A stretch of 35,530 nt of DNA from Dokdonia sp. (GTDB lineage Bacteria; Bacteroidota; Bacteroidia; Flavobacteriales; Flavobacteriaceae): assembly GCA_020628615.1 (NCBI GenBank), contig JAHDEV010000013.1, positions 1-35,530 on the forward strand, written 5' to 3'. The position numbers were made by a program, and so were the translations under genes. The notes beneath the pieces are model-generated. The model was not told the DNA's origin and did no database searches. It worked only from the letters and a program-made list of their open reading frames with translations. Shown here piece by piece: positions 9,785-19,569 of this stretch. Numbering within the stretch: position 1 is the stretch's first letter; every line of letters begins with the position of its first letter.

Positions 9785-10675
9785 ATGAGTCTTAAACGTT
9801 TAATTTTTGTTGCACTAGGTCTTTTAATGACTGTACCAGCGTTTGCACAAGGTAACATCCTTAATGCAAAAACGCCAGACGAGATGTTTGAAGTAACCGA
9901 AGAGCAAAAAGCAAAAGATAATGACAAACCATTACCATACGGTTACGTTGAAAAACGTGATGTACTATGGGCAAAAAATACGTGGGAAGTTATTGATCTT
10001 GATGAGCGCGTTAACTTTCCTCTTTATTACCCTATCGATACGGTAAATATGGGGTCAGATCGTCGTTCACTTTTTGATGTTCTAGTAAAGAACATTAAAA
10101 ATGGTAAGATAGACGCTATCTATAGAGATTCATATTTTACAGAAAAGATACAGCTAGAAGACCTCTCTGCTGCAATGGTAAAAATCGATACTTCAGATGA
10201 GGGGTACGATCAGTTTAACGCAGGAGAGCCTATTTCAGATTATAACATTGAGCGTACAGAAATTACATCTTATGACATTAACGCATATCACGTACGAGGG
10301 TACTGGTATATAGATAAGCGTCAAGGTGAGTTAAAGTACCGTCTGTTAGGTATAGCTCCAGTATCTGGTGATGTTAACTTTTTAGATGATTCTAGTGCGG
10401 CAGATATCGAGCTTTTCTGGGTATGGTTCCCAGGGGCGAGAGAAGTGCTTCATAATGCAAAAGCATTTAACCGTAAAAACACATCTTTACCTATTTCATT
10501 TGATCATCTTCTTAACAGTAGGCGCTTTAACGCTACAATTTATCAAGAAGATAATGTGCAAGGAGACCGCAAGGTTAAGGAGTATATAAGTGATAATGCA
10601 ATGATGCAGTTACTTGAATCTAATCGTATAAAAGAAAATATACGCAACATAGAGCAAGACCTTTGGAATTATTAA
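9785..10675 (+). CDS. gldN: T9SS/gliding protein GldN
   Basis: 296 aa; signal peptide, GldN-type body (VLWAKNTWEVIDLDERVNFPLYYP); last gene of the gldKLMN cluster. Confidence 0.95.
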   Translation: MSLKRLIFVALGLLMTVPAFAQGNILNAKTPDEMFEVTEEQKAKDNDKPLPYGYVEKRDVLWAKNTWEVIDLDERVNFPLYYPIDTVNMGSDRRSLFDVLVKNIKNGKIDAIYRDSYFTEKIQLEDLSAAMVKIDTSDEGYDQFNAGEPISDYNIERTEITSYDINAYHVRGYWYIDKRQGELKYRLLGIAPVSGDVNFLDDSSAADIELFWVWFPGAREVLHNAKAFNRKNTSLPISFDHLLNSRRFNATIYQEDNVQGDRKVKEYISDNAMMQLLESNRIKENIRNIEQDLWNY

Positions 10676-10696
10676 GGTAGTTCTATTAGAATATAT

Positions 10697-10732
10697 AAAA
10701 GCCATCAGAACAATGTTTTGATGGCTTTTTTT
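10697..10732 (+). terminator. Rho-independent terminator after gldN
   Basis: AAAAGCCATCA / TGATGGCTTTT stem with an 11-nt loop followed by a T tract. Confidence 0.85.
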
Positions 10733-10786
10733 ATGTATTAAAGATAACATCACTATTTAAACCGGCTATTGCCTTATTTTTGTTTT

Positions 10787-11845
10787 GTGAGTAAAATAGA
10801 TTATATAATAGTAGGTTTAGGTCTTGCTGGTATTGCTTTTTGTGAGCAATGTCTAGCCGCAGGTAAGACTTTTATGGTGTTTGATAAGGGCGTAGAAGGT
10901 GCCAGTAGGGTAGCCGCCGGTCTTTATAATCCTGTGATTTTAAAACGATACTCCCTCCCTTGGAAAGCTGTATCGCAGTTTGACCTAGCGATTCCGTATT
11001 TTCAAAAACTTGAGGCAAAGCTAGATGCCCAATTTATGCATCCTATGCCCGTGAGGAAGGTCTTTCACTCTATAGAAGATCAAAATAATTGGTTTGCTGC
11101 TAGTGATAAGCAGGGGCTCGAGCGTTTTGTAAAAACACCACTCATAAAAAACGAAAATAAGGGTATACAAGCACCTTATGATTATGGTGAAGTACTAGAG
11201 ACCGGTCGCGTAGACATTAAGACCTTACAGCACGCTTATGAAAATTACCTTAAGGAGATGTCCGCTTTCGCGAAAGCGGAATTCAACTACGCACAGCTCA
11301 CACTAACAGATGCTGGAGTAAAGTATCAAGATTATGAAGCGTCTCACATAATTTTTGCCGAAGGATATGGTATCAAGCAGAACCCTTACTTTAACAAATT
11401 GCCCCTTGTAGGAAACAAAGGTGAGTATATTATTATAAAAGCGCCAAAATTAAAGCTTACTGCCGCCATCAAAACCTCTTTTTTTATTGTCCCACTAGGT
11501 GAGGATTTATACAAAGTGGGTGCAACTTATAACTGGACAGATAAGGACTGGGAAAGCACGCAGGTAGCCCGCGAGGAGCTAGAGTCTAAGTTTGCTGCTT
11601 TAGTAAATACACCATATGAGGTGGTAGGTCAAGAGGCGGGTGTACGCCCTACTACAGGAGATAGAAGGCCACTATTAGGAGTGCATCCTACATATAAACA
11701 GCTCGCTGTGCTCAATGGCTTAGGTACGCGCGGGATAATGGCGGGACCACTGCTGGCACACTATCTATTTGAATTTATAGAAAAGAATATTCCGCTTCCA
11801 GAGGAGGTAGATATAATGAGATTTCCCAAAAAGCTGGAGATCTAG
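10787..11845 (+). CDS. FAD-dependent oxidoreductase (DAO/DadA-like)
   Basis: Rossmann motif DYIIVGLGLAGIAFCEQ; GTRGIMAGPLLAHYL C-terminal FAD motif. GTG start at 10787 preferred over the tracked TTG at 10769. Confidence 0.8.
   Translation: MSKIDYIIVGLGLAGIAFCEQCLAAGKTFMVFDKGVEGASRVAAGLYNPVILKRYSLPWKAVSQFDLAIPYFQKLEAKLDAQFMHPMPVRKVFHSIEDQNNWFAASDKQGLERFVKTPLIKNENKGIQAPYDYGEVLETGRVDIKTLQHAYENYLKEMSAFAKAEFNYAQLTLTDAGVKYQDYEASHIIFAEGYGIKQNPYFNKLPLVGNKGEYIIIKAPKLKLTAAIKTSFFIVPLGEDLYKVGATYNWTDKDWESTQVAREELESKFAALVNTPYEVVGQEAGVRPTTGDRRPLLGVHPTYKQLAVLNGLGTRGIMAGPLLAHYLFEFIEKNIPLPEEVDIMRFPKKLEI
11261..11280. repeat. Palindrome copy 3 (TCCGCTTTCGCGAAAGCGGA, 20 bp perfect, inside a CDS)
   Basis: Reads SAFAKAE in the FAD oxidoreductase. 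Confidence 0.93.
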
Positions 11846-11868
11846 GTAGTATGAAATGTGGTTTAGAG

Positions 11869-11884
11869 CGCTTTCGCGAAAGCG
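11869..11884. repeat. Palindrome copy 4 (CGCTTTCGCGAAAGCG)
   Basis: Between two convergent stop codons. Confidence 0.93.
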
Positions 11885-11889
11885 TAAAC

Positions 11890-12285
11890 TTACTTACTCA
11901 CAAGTTGATCTTTACTCGGGTCATATTTCATAAAAAAGTTAATCCATATGTTGCGTGCTAGTCGCATTATAACCGGCATAAAAACAACCAGTGTGCCTAC
12001 GATGGCAATAAAAGTATTTACCAGGTTTGCTTCAAAAAAGAAATAGGTAATCACAAAAGCGGCTGTGGCAAATGCTATGCCTACGGGATAACTTACATAC
12101 ATTGCTCCATAAAAGAAAGAAGGTTCTATCTTATATTTTGTGCCGCAGTGAGAGCAACGCTCGTGCATTTTGAGCGTCTCAGTTAAGATGTAGGGATTTG
12201 AGTTTATATACATAGACTCATTCTGGCATACTGGGCATTTACCAGTAAGAATGCTGTTGAGTTTTGTACCTTTTAGAATTCCCAT
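11890..12285 (-). CDS. DUF983 family small membrane protein
   Basis: 131 aa; two CxxC pairs (CPVCQN, CSHCG) plus two TM helices. Confidence 0.75.
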   Translation of the reverse strand: MGILKGTKLNSILTGKCPVCQNESMYINSNPYILTETLKMHERCSHCGTKYKIEPSFFYGAMYVSYPVGIAFATAAFVITYFFFEANLVNTFIAIVGTLVVFMPVIMRLARNIWINFFMKYDPSKDQLVSK

Positions 12286-12368
12286 AATCTCCTTAGTTTA
12301 TAAGTACAAATTTAAGCATCTTTGCACCACCACACCGATTTCAAATTATAACTTTTACTTAATATCTT

Positions 12369-14279
12369 ATGCTTAATATTCACAACCTTTCTGTCTCTTT
12401 TCAAGGCGAATATTTGTTTGAAGAAATCACCTTTAGACTTAATAATGGTGATCGAGTAGGGCTTGTGGGTAAAAACGGTGCTGGTAAGTCTACAATGCTG
12501 CGTATCATTTCTGGCGAGCAGCAGTATGATACGGGATCTATAGCTATTGAGAAGGAGATAAGCATAGGTTTCTTAAAGCAAGATATAGATTTTATAGAAG
12601 GCCGCACGGTGCTTGAGGAGTCTTATGAGGCTTTTAAAGAAATTAAAAAACTAGAGAGTCAACTTGCTCATATTAATGAGCAACTAGCGACACGTACAGA
12701 CTACGAGAGTGAGAGCTATAACCAGCTTATGATAGATATAAACGACGTGCAACACCAGTATGAAGTACACGGCGGTTATAGTTATAAAGGTGAGACAGAA
12801 CGTATATTACAAGGTCTAGGTTTTAAGCGTGAAGATTTTGATAAGCTTACAGATACCTTTTCTGGAGGGTGGCGTATGCGTATTGAGCTAGCTAAACTTT
12901 TACTACAAAATCACGATATACTACTGCTGGATGAGCCTACAAACCACTTAGATATAGAGTCTATTATATGGCTTGAGAGTTTCTTGCGAGGGTATACTGG
13001 AGCTGTAGTGATTGTATCTCACGATAAAATGTTTCTCGACAATGTGACTAACCGTACTATAGAGATTTCGCTAGGTCGCATTTATGATTACCCGAAGCCG
13101 TATACGCAGTACCTTGTGCTTCGTTCGGAAATAAGAGAGCAGCAACTGGCTTCACAAAAAAACCAGCAGAAGCAAATTGAGCAGACAGAAAAGCTTATTG
13201 AAAAGTTTAGAGCAAAAGCCTCAAAGGCTACAATGGCGCAGTCACTCATAAAAAAGTTAGATAAGATAGACCGCATTGAGGTAGATGAAGATGATAATAG
13301 TGTGATGACGCTTAAATTTCCTGTATCTGTCACACCTGGTAAGGTTGTGGTAGAGGCAGAGGAGGTTGCAAAAAGCTATGGAGATAAAAACGTTTTACAA
13401 GGTATAGACTTGCTGGTAGAGCGTGATACTAAAACCGCCTTTGTAGGGCAAAATGGTCAAGGTAAATCTACGCTGGCAAAAATTATAGTAGGAGAGCTCG
13501 AGCACCAAGGGAAGGTGAAGCTGGGTCACAATGTACAAATAGGTTATTTTGCTCAAAACCAAGCCGAATACCTTGACGGGTCAAAAACTGTGGAGGAAAC
13601 GATGATAGATGCCGCAGATGAGAAAACAAGACCACGTGTGCGAGACATATTAGGCTCTTTTCTCTTTAGGGGAGAGGAGGTAGATAAGTATGTGCGTGTA
13701 CTCTCTGGAGGTGAGCGCAACAGGCTAGCCCTTGCTAAGCTTATGCTGCAACCCTTTAACGTGCTTGTGATGGATGAGCCTACAAATCACCTAGACATAA
13801 AATCAAAAAATGTACTTAAAGATAGTCTCAAACAGTTTGAAGGGACTCTTATAGTCGTATCTCACGACCGTGATTTTCTACAAGGTCTTACAGATAGGGT
13901 TTATGAGTTTAAAGATCATCGCATAAGAGAGTATCTGGGAGACATAGATTACTACCTAGAGCAGCGAGAAGTGACAAACTTGAGAGAGGTAGAAAAGCGT
14001 GATGTTGTAAAAAAAGAGGCGCCCGTAAAGAGCACAAAGAAGTCTTACGAAGATCAAAAAAAGCTCAAATCTCTTAATAATAGACTCAGTAAAGTAGAGT
14101 CTAATATTAATAAAATAGAACGCGAGATCAAGGAGCTAGACGTTGCCCTGGCGACTAATTATGATGAGACAGTTGCAGACCTAAGTTTTTTTGATATCTA
14201 CAATGGCAAGAAAAAGAAGCTAGACGGCTTTATGGAAGATTGGGAGAAAATCACAGAAGAGCTCGATGCGTTAAACTAG
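12369..14279 (+). CDS. ABC-F family ATPase
   Basis: 636 aa; two Walker A motifs (GKNGAGKST, GQNGQGKST), signature sequences, LLLDEPTNHLD / VMDEPTNHLD, no TM segment, C-terminal coiled coil. Confidence 0.93.
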   Translation: MLNIHNLSVSFQGEYLFEEITFRLNNGDRVGLVGKNGAGKSTMLRIISGEQQYDTGSIAIEKEISIGFLKQDIDFIEGRTVLEESYEAFKEIKKLESQLAHINEQLATRTDYESESYNQLMIDINDVQHQYEVHGGYSYKGETERILQGLGFKREDFDKLTDTFSGGWRMRIELAKLLLQNHDILLLDEPTNHLDIESIIWLESFLRGYTGAVVIVSHDKMFLDNVTNRTIEISLGRIYDYPKPYTQYLVLRSEIREQQLASQKNQQKQIEQTEKLIEKFRAKASKATMAQSLIKKLDKIDRIEVDEDDNSVMTLKFPVSVTPGKVVVEAEEVAKSYGDKNVLQGIDLLVERDTKTAFVGQNGQGKSTLAKIIVGELEHQGKVKLGHNVQIGYFAQNQAEYLDGSKTVEETMIDAADEKTRPRVRDILGSFLFRGEEVDKYVRVLSGGERNRLALAKLMLQPFNVLVMDEPTNHLDIKSKNVLKDSLKQFEGTLIVVSHDRDFLQGLTDRVYEFKDHRIREYLGDIDYYLEQREVTNLREVEKRDVVKKEAPVKSTKKSYEDQKKLKSLNNRLSKVESNINKIEREIKELDVALATNYDETVADLSFFDIYNGKKKKLDGFMEDWEKITEELDALN

Positions 14280-14284
14280 TATTT

Positions 14285-14306
14285 TTACGCTTTCGCGAAA
14301 GCGTAA
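14285..14306. repeat. Palindrome copy 5 (TTACGCTTTCGCGAAAGCGTAA, 22 bp perfect)
   Basis: Begins 6 bp after the ABC-F stop codon. Confidence 0.95.
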
Positions 14307-14327
14307 TATTTTTGAGATAGAATTTAG

Positions 14328-14353
14328 AAACCAGCGATACAAGCTGGTTTTTT
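14328..14353 (+). terminator. Rho-independent terminator after the ABC-F gene
   Basis: AAACCAGC-GATACAA-GCTGGTTT followed by TTT, downstream of the palindrome at 14285-14306. Confidence 0.8.
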
Positions 14354-14449
14354 CTTTTAACATATGGAATAGGTTGTTTTGTAAGTAATACCGCACGTTC
14401 TTGCTTTTAATTTAAGACATCGTTAACAGCAGCGCTACGGCTTCATACT

Positions 14450-14457
14450 TAGATTTG
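14450..14457 (+). promoter_or_regulatory. Bacteroidetes-type -7 element (TAGATTTG) upstream of the RND operon
   Basis: TAnnTTTG match about 45 bp upstream of the adaptor-protein ATG. Confidence 0.45.
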
Positions 14458-14500
14458 CACTACTGGTACTCAAGCCATCAAAACAACCAAAATAAAATAG

Positions 14501-15637
14501 ATGCGTAAAATCATCCTCTCTCTGTTAGGAGTCCTACTCATAATTGGAGCTTTTTTTGCTTCAAAAGCTATTGTAGCAAGTAATCAACGTACAAGACCTA
14601 AGCCTAAAAAAGTTATAAAAACAGTCTTTGTAGAAGATGCTGTAAATGGGGTTGTGCCTATAGAAATTTCGGCAAACGGAAATCTCGTTGCTCAAAGAAG
14701 GCTAGAAATATTTTCTGAAGTGCAGGGCGTGCTTCAAAAAGGAAGTAAGCTTTTTAAGCCAGGACAAGAGTATAGAAAAGGACAAACGTTACTTAGTCTT
14801 AATAGCTCTGAGTACTATGCAAGTGTACAGTCACAAAAAAGCGCACTATATGACCAGATCACTTCTATAATGCCAGATTTGCGTCTTGATTATCCAGAAG
14901 CTTACCCAAAATGGCAAGCATATCTAAATAACTTTGACGTAAGCAAGGCAACTCCACCTTTACCAGAAATCACATCAGAAAAAGAAGGTTATTTTATTTC
15001 TGGTAGAAATATACAGACAGCCTTTTATAATGTAAAAAACTTAGAGCAACGTCTAGGTAAATACAGAATAACGGCTCCATTTACAGGTGTTCTTACAGAA
15101 GCGCTAGTTACAGAAGGAACGCTGGTGCGATCTGGGCAAAAGCTAGGTGAGTTTATAGATACAAGTTCATATGAGCTAGAAGTTGCTATAAGTAAGAATT
15201 ATGCAGATTTATTACAAGTAAACAATGAGGTGACACTATCTACCATAGACGGCAAGCAAACCTATACTGGTAAGGTAACTCGAGTTAATGGTAATATAAA
15301 TCAAGACTCACAAACTATAAATGCTTATATAGAAGTACAAGGAGAAGGGCTTAGAGAAGGTGTTTACTTAGAGGCATTGCTACAAGCAAAAGAAGAGCAG
15401 GAAGCAATATCCCTACCAAGAGGATTATTACAGCCAAATAATGAACTTTTTATGGTGCGTGATTCTATTCTAGATGTCATAGCGGTAAACCCAGTTTACT
15501 TTTCTGATAAGGAAGTAGTTGTAAAAGGTATACCTGAAGGTACAAAGATAGTAAGCAAGCCAGTACCTGGAGCATATGCAGGTATGCTTGTAAAGATCTA
15601 TTCAGATAAGGAATCATCACAAGAAGAAGCAGAGTAA
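14501..15637 (+). CDS. RND efflux periplasmic adaptor (HlyD/MFP family)
   Basis: 378 aa; N-terminal TM anchor, lipoyl/barrel-sandwich and beta-barrel pattern (YRITAPFTGVLTEALVTEGTLVRSGQKLGEFID). Confidence 0.92.
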   Translation: MRKIILSLLGVLLIIGAFFASKAIVASNQRTRPKPKKVIKTVFVEDAVNGVVPIEISANGNLVAQRRLEIFSEVQGVLQKGSKLFKPGQEYRKGQTLLSLNSSEYYASVQSQKSALYDQITSIMPDLRLDYPEAYPKWQAYLNNFDVSKATPPLPEITSEKEGYFISGRNIQTAFYNVKNLEQRLGKYRITAPFTGVLTEALVTEGTLVRSGQKLGEFIDTSSYELEVAISKNYADLLQVNNEVTLSTIDGKQTYTGKVTRVNGNINQDSQTINAYIEVQGEGLREGVYLEALLQAKEEQEAISLPRGLLQPNNELFMVRDSILDVIAVNPVYFSDKEVVVKGIPEGTKIVSKPVPGAYAGMLVKIYSDKESSQEEAE

Positions 15638-15638
15638 G

Positions 15639-18600
15639 ATGCGCAAAGTCATTGAATATTTTATTAAGTATCACGTAGCTGTAAACGTTATCGTGTTAAT
15701 GTTTGTGGTGTTTGGTATTTATGGTGCCTTGTCACTTAATTCTTCATTCTTTCCACTAGTAGATTCAAAAAACATTAATATAAGTGTTGCTTACCCAGGT
15801 GCATCTCCACAAGAGGTAGAAGAAGGTATTGTACTTAAAATAGAAGATAACCTTAAAGGATTAGATGGCGTTGAGCGTGTAACATCTACTTCACGAGAAA
15901 ATAGTGGAACTATAAATGTGGAGATAGAAAAAGGAAAGGATATTGATTTTATGCTTCTTGAAGTAAAGAACGCTGTAGATCGTGTACCTTCATTTCCTTC
16001 TGGTATGGAGCCTCTAGTAGTAGCAAAAGTTGAGGCTATAAGGCAAACTATATCTTTTTCTATAAGCGGAGAAAACGTATCGCTTGAGACTTTAAAACAA
16101 ATAGGGCGACAGGTAGAAAATGACCTGCGTGGCATAGATGGAATATCACAGATAGCAGTATCAGGTTATCCTGAAGAAGAAATCGAGATAGCTGTAAATG
16201 AAAACAGTTTACTTGCTTACAACTTGTCTTTTGCAGATGTATCTCAGGCGGTAAGCACATCTAATATTTTAACTACTGGCGGGTCTATAAAAACTGAAGC
16301 AGAGGAGTATCTCATACGAGCAAATAATAGAGCTTACTACGGAGATGAGTTGTCTAATGTAATAGTGCGATCAGACCCAAGCGGTCGAACGATACGTCTC
16401 AAAGATGTGGCAGAGGTAAGAGATCGTTTTTCTGAAACACCTAATGCAAACTACTTTAATGGAAATCTTGCTGTAAATGTGACGATAACCTCTACAAATA
16501 CAGAAGATCTTATAGGCGCTGCCGAAAAAGCAAAAGAGTATATAGAAGACTTTAATGCTAAATATAATAATGTGCAACTTGCTGTTGTAAGTGACTTATC
16601 TATAACCCTTGTACAGCGTACTGCCCTCCTTACTGAAAATGCCATTGTAGGGATGCTCCTAGTACTATTATTTCTATCAGTATTCTTAAATACTCGACTA
16701 GCATTCTGGGTAGCCTTTGGACTTCCCGTGGCATTCTTAGGGATGTTTATGCTTGCAGGCTATTTTAATGTGACGATTAATGTATTATCATTATTTGGGA
16801 TGATCATCGTGATAGGTATTCTGGTAGATGATGGTATTGTGATAGCAGAAAACATCTATCAACATTATGAACGTGGTAAAACACCTATACAAGCTGCTGT
16901 AGATGGAACAATGGAGGTATTGCCACCTATCTTATCTGCTATTACTACTACAATTCTAGCTTTCGGAATTTTCTTGTTTTTAGATGGTAGAATAGGTGAG
17001 TTTTTCGGAGAGGTTTCGGTTATAGTAATGCTTACGCTGCTTGTTTCTCTTGTAGAAGCCCTCATTATACTGCCAGCTCACCTTGCACATTCTAAGGCAT
17101 TGCGAGCACAAAGTAATAAGCCTAAAAAGGGAGTGGCAAAGCTATTCTCAAAACTGCGATATATAAATGAGTTTGGAGATCGTATTATGGTCTGGTTGCG
17201 CGATCGTGTGTATAGTCCAGTTTTAAGGTTTGCCCTTGATTATAAGTTTTTGATGTTCTCAATTTTTATTGCATTTATTTTACTCACCTCCGGGAGTTTT
17301 GAGGCGGGTATTATACGTGGAGCGTTTTTCCCGAGAGTGGCGAGTGACAATGTGAGAATAAGTCTTGAGATGCCTAATGGTACAAATGCCGCTATTACTG
17401 ACAGTATTATCTCTTTGATAGAAGAAAAGGTTATAGAGACTAATAAAGAGCTCACTGAAAAGTATAAAAATGAGATAGACGGCCCAATGTTTGAAAACAT
17501 TATCAAAAACATTGGCCCAGGTACCTCTACAGCCTCTTTGAGTATAAATTTATTGCCAGGAGAAGAGCGACCTAATGAAGTGACCTCAGATATTGTAGGT
17601 AATATGATACAAGAAAAGGTGGGGCCTGTTATAGGTAAAGAAAGCCTTGTGTATGGAGGTGGAGGTAACTTCGGAGGAAGCCCGGTAGCTGTTTCTCTAT
17701 TGGGTAATAATATTACAGAGCTTAAAGCCGCAAAGGAAGAACTGAAGAAGTCCTTAGAGACAAACCCAGTTTTAAAAGATATAACAGATAACGACCCTGC
17801 GGGTATTAAAGAAATTAGATTAGAGCTCAACGAGTCTGCATACTCACTTGGGCTCAATCTACAAACCGTAATGGCGCAGGTACGAGCAGGATTCTTTGGG
17901 GCACAAGCGCAGCGCTTTCAGAGAGGTCAAGATGAGATAAGAGTATGGGTGCGTTATGATCGGGATAATAGATCATCTATATCTAATCTAGATGATATGC
18001 GTATCACAACACCATCTGGAGCAAAGGTGCCTCTTAATGAGATAGCATCTTACACTATTGAGCGTGGTGATGTGGCGGTAAACCACCTTGAGGGTAGAAG
18101 GGAGATACAAATACTTGCAGATCTTAAAAACCCTAAAGAAGTAAGTGCCACAGATGTAATGACAGATTTGCGTACTAACGTGATGCCAGAAATATTATCA
18201 AAATATCCTACAGTAACACCATCATATGAAGGTCAAAACAGAGAGGCTGGGAAACTTACAGACTCACTTATACCTGTAGGCCTTACGGTGCTATTACTTA
18301 TTTATATAGTGATTGCATTTACCTTTAGAAGTTATAGTCAGCCGTTGATGTTATTGCTTCTCATACCATTGAGTTTACCGGCAGTAGCCTGGGGGCACTG
18401 GATACACGATTTCCCGCTTAACATATTATCTATGCTTGGTATTATAGCCTTGATAGGGATTATGGTTAATGATGGCTTGGTACTTATAGGTAAGTTTAAT
18501 ACTAACCTAAGAGAGGGTATGACCTTTGAGGATGCTATTTTTGATGCTGGTCGTTCTAGATTTAGAGCTATCTTTCTTACCTCAATCACAACTATTGCTG

Positions 18601-18887
18601 GTCTTGCGCCGCTTATTTTTGAAGAGAGTAGACAAGCACAGTTCTTAATCCCTATGGCAATATCTATTGCATACGGGATAGGGTTTGCAACGGTACTTAC
18701 GCTTGTAATGCTTCCTATCTTTTTATCATTTAGTAACTGGGTAAAGACTACTACAGATATGTTACAGAAGGGAAGAAAGACAGCTAGAGAAAATCAAGAG
18801 AGAGCCGTAAAGGAAATGGAAGAAGAGCACGAGAATGACAACCAAGAGCTTCAAGTTGCCTTTAAGCCTAAAACAGATATAGCGTAA
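15639..18887 (+). CDS. RND efflux permease (AcrB/HAE family)
   Basis: 1082 aa; GILVDDGIVIAENIYQHYERG, GIMVNDGLVLIGKFN and the expected TM topology. Confidence 0.95.
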   Translation: MRKVIEYFIKYHVAVNVIVLMFVVFGIYGALSLNSSFFPLVDSKNINISVAYPGASPQEVEEGIVLKIEDNLKGLDGVERVTSTSRENSGTINVEIEKGKDIDFMLLEVKNAVDRVPSFPSGMEPLVVAKVEAIRQTISFSISGENVSLETLKQIGRQVENDLRGIDGISQIAVSGYPEEEIEIAVNENSLLAYNLSFADVSQAVSTSNILTTGGSIKTEAEEYLIRANNRAYYGDELSNVIVRSDPSGRTIRLKDVAEVRDRFSETPNANYFNGNLAVNVTITSTNTEDLIGAAEKAKEYIEDFNAKYNNVQLAVVSDLSITLVQRTALLTENAIVGMLLVLLFLSVFLNTRLAFWVAFGLPVAFLGMFMLAGYFNVTINVLSLFGMIIVIGILVDDGIVIAENIYQHYERGKTPIQAAVDGTMEVLPPILSAITTTILAFGIFLFLDGRIGEFFGEVSVIVMLTLLVSLVEALIILPAHLAHSKALRAQSNKPKKGVAKLFSKLRYINEFGDRIMVWLRDRVYSPVLRFALDYKFLMFSIFIAFILLTSGSFEAGIIRGAFFPRVASDNVRISLEMPNGTNAAITDSIISLIEEKVIETNKELTEKYKNEIDGPMFENIIKNIGPGTSTASLSINLLPGEERPNEVTSDIVGNMIQEKVGPVIGKESLVYGGGGNFGGSPVAVSLLGNNITELKAAKEELKKSLETNPVLKDITDNDPAGIKEIRLELNESAYSLGLNLQTVMAQVRAGFFGAQAQRFQRGQDEIRVWVRYDRDNRSSISNLDDMRITTPSGAKVPLNEIASYTIERGDVAVNHLEGRREIQILADLKNPKEVSATDVMTDLRTNVMPEILSKYPTVTPSYEGQNREAGKLTDSLIPVGLTVLLLIYIVIAFTFRSYSQPLMLLLLIPLSLPAVAWGHWIHDFPLNILSMLGIIALIGIMVNDGLVLIGKFNTNLREGMTFEDAIFDAGRSRFRAIFLTSITTIAGLAPLIFEESRQAQFLIPMAISIAYGIGFATVLTLVMLPIFLSFSNWVKTTTDMLQKGRKTARENQERAVKEMEEEHENDNQELQVAFKPKTDIA

Positions 18888-18888
18888 A

Positions 18889-19569
18889 ATGAATTTGTAT
18901 AAAAATCATACACCGCGAGAAATTGTTGCCGTGCTAGAGCATAGCGATAAGCTTACTTATGAAGCAAAGCTCAACTTGTTAGATACTATTAGAAATAAAT
19001 CTATAGATGTTTCTACAGAAAAGCTGGAAGAGCAAATCGCACACAAAGAAGTGGCCATCGCAAATCTTGAAAACCTTGAAGAGCTAGGTTTTCATTATGA
19101 AGAAAACACAACCACAGGAGAGATTATAGTAAAGCGCACCTCAAAAGCCAAAATTATGGATGTCATATCCATAGTACTAGGTGTATTGCTATCACTTGTA
19201 GGGCTTATAGCCTTCTGGCTTCTCGTTGCAATTTTTACAGGCGATAATGAGTTTGGACTGGATAAGTTATTCATATACGTGCTTATGATTACTGCTGGAC
19301 TTGTAGGTTTTAAAATGTTATCAGGTATAGAACGTTTTTTAGATTTTAATAATTTTTTGCTTACTAAATCTGGAGATGAGATAACTATAAAAAAAGGAGG
19401 GCTATCTGGAGCTCAAACTTACCATAGTACCCAGCTCGGGATTGATGAGGAAGAAGGAGAGCTCGTTTTTCATATAGATAATATTGAGTTCATAAGGGCA
19501 AATCAAGACAACCTAGTGCAAAGACGTACGCTAGAAACATTATTACTTAAAATGACTGCAAACAGATGA
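18889..19569 (+). CDS. Uncharacterised two-TM membrane protein in the RND operon
   Basis: 226 aa, one nt after the permease stop and overlapping tolC by 4 nt (ATGA); two central hydrophobic helices. Confidence 0.75.
   Translation: MNLYKNHTPREIVAVLEHSDKLTYEAKLNLLDTIRNKSIDVSTEKLEEQIAHKEVAIANLENLEELGFHYEENTTTGEIIVKRTSKAKIMDVISIVLGVLLSLVGLIAFWLLVAIFTGDNEFGLDKLFIYVLMITAGLVGFKMLSGIERFLDFNNFLLTKSGDEITIKKGGLSGAQTYHSTQLGIDEEEGELVFHIDNIEFIRANQDNLVQRRTLETLLLKMTANR

Noticed and set aside
14285-14306. Palindromes as simple Rho-independent terminators
   Set aside because: Most copies lack a T tract, four lie within coding sequence, and at 14328-14353 a normal terminator follows the palindrome.
17240-17857. 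205-aa minus-strand ORF inside the RND permease
   Set aside because: Antisense shadow of a strongly coding region, no recognisable motif.
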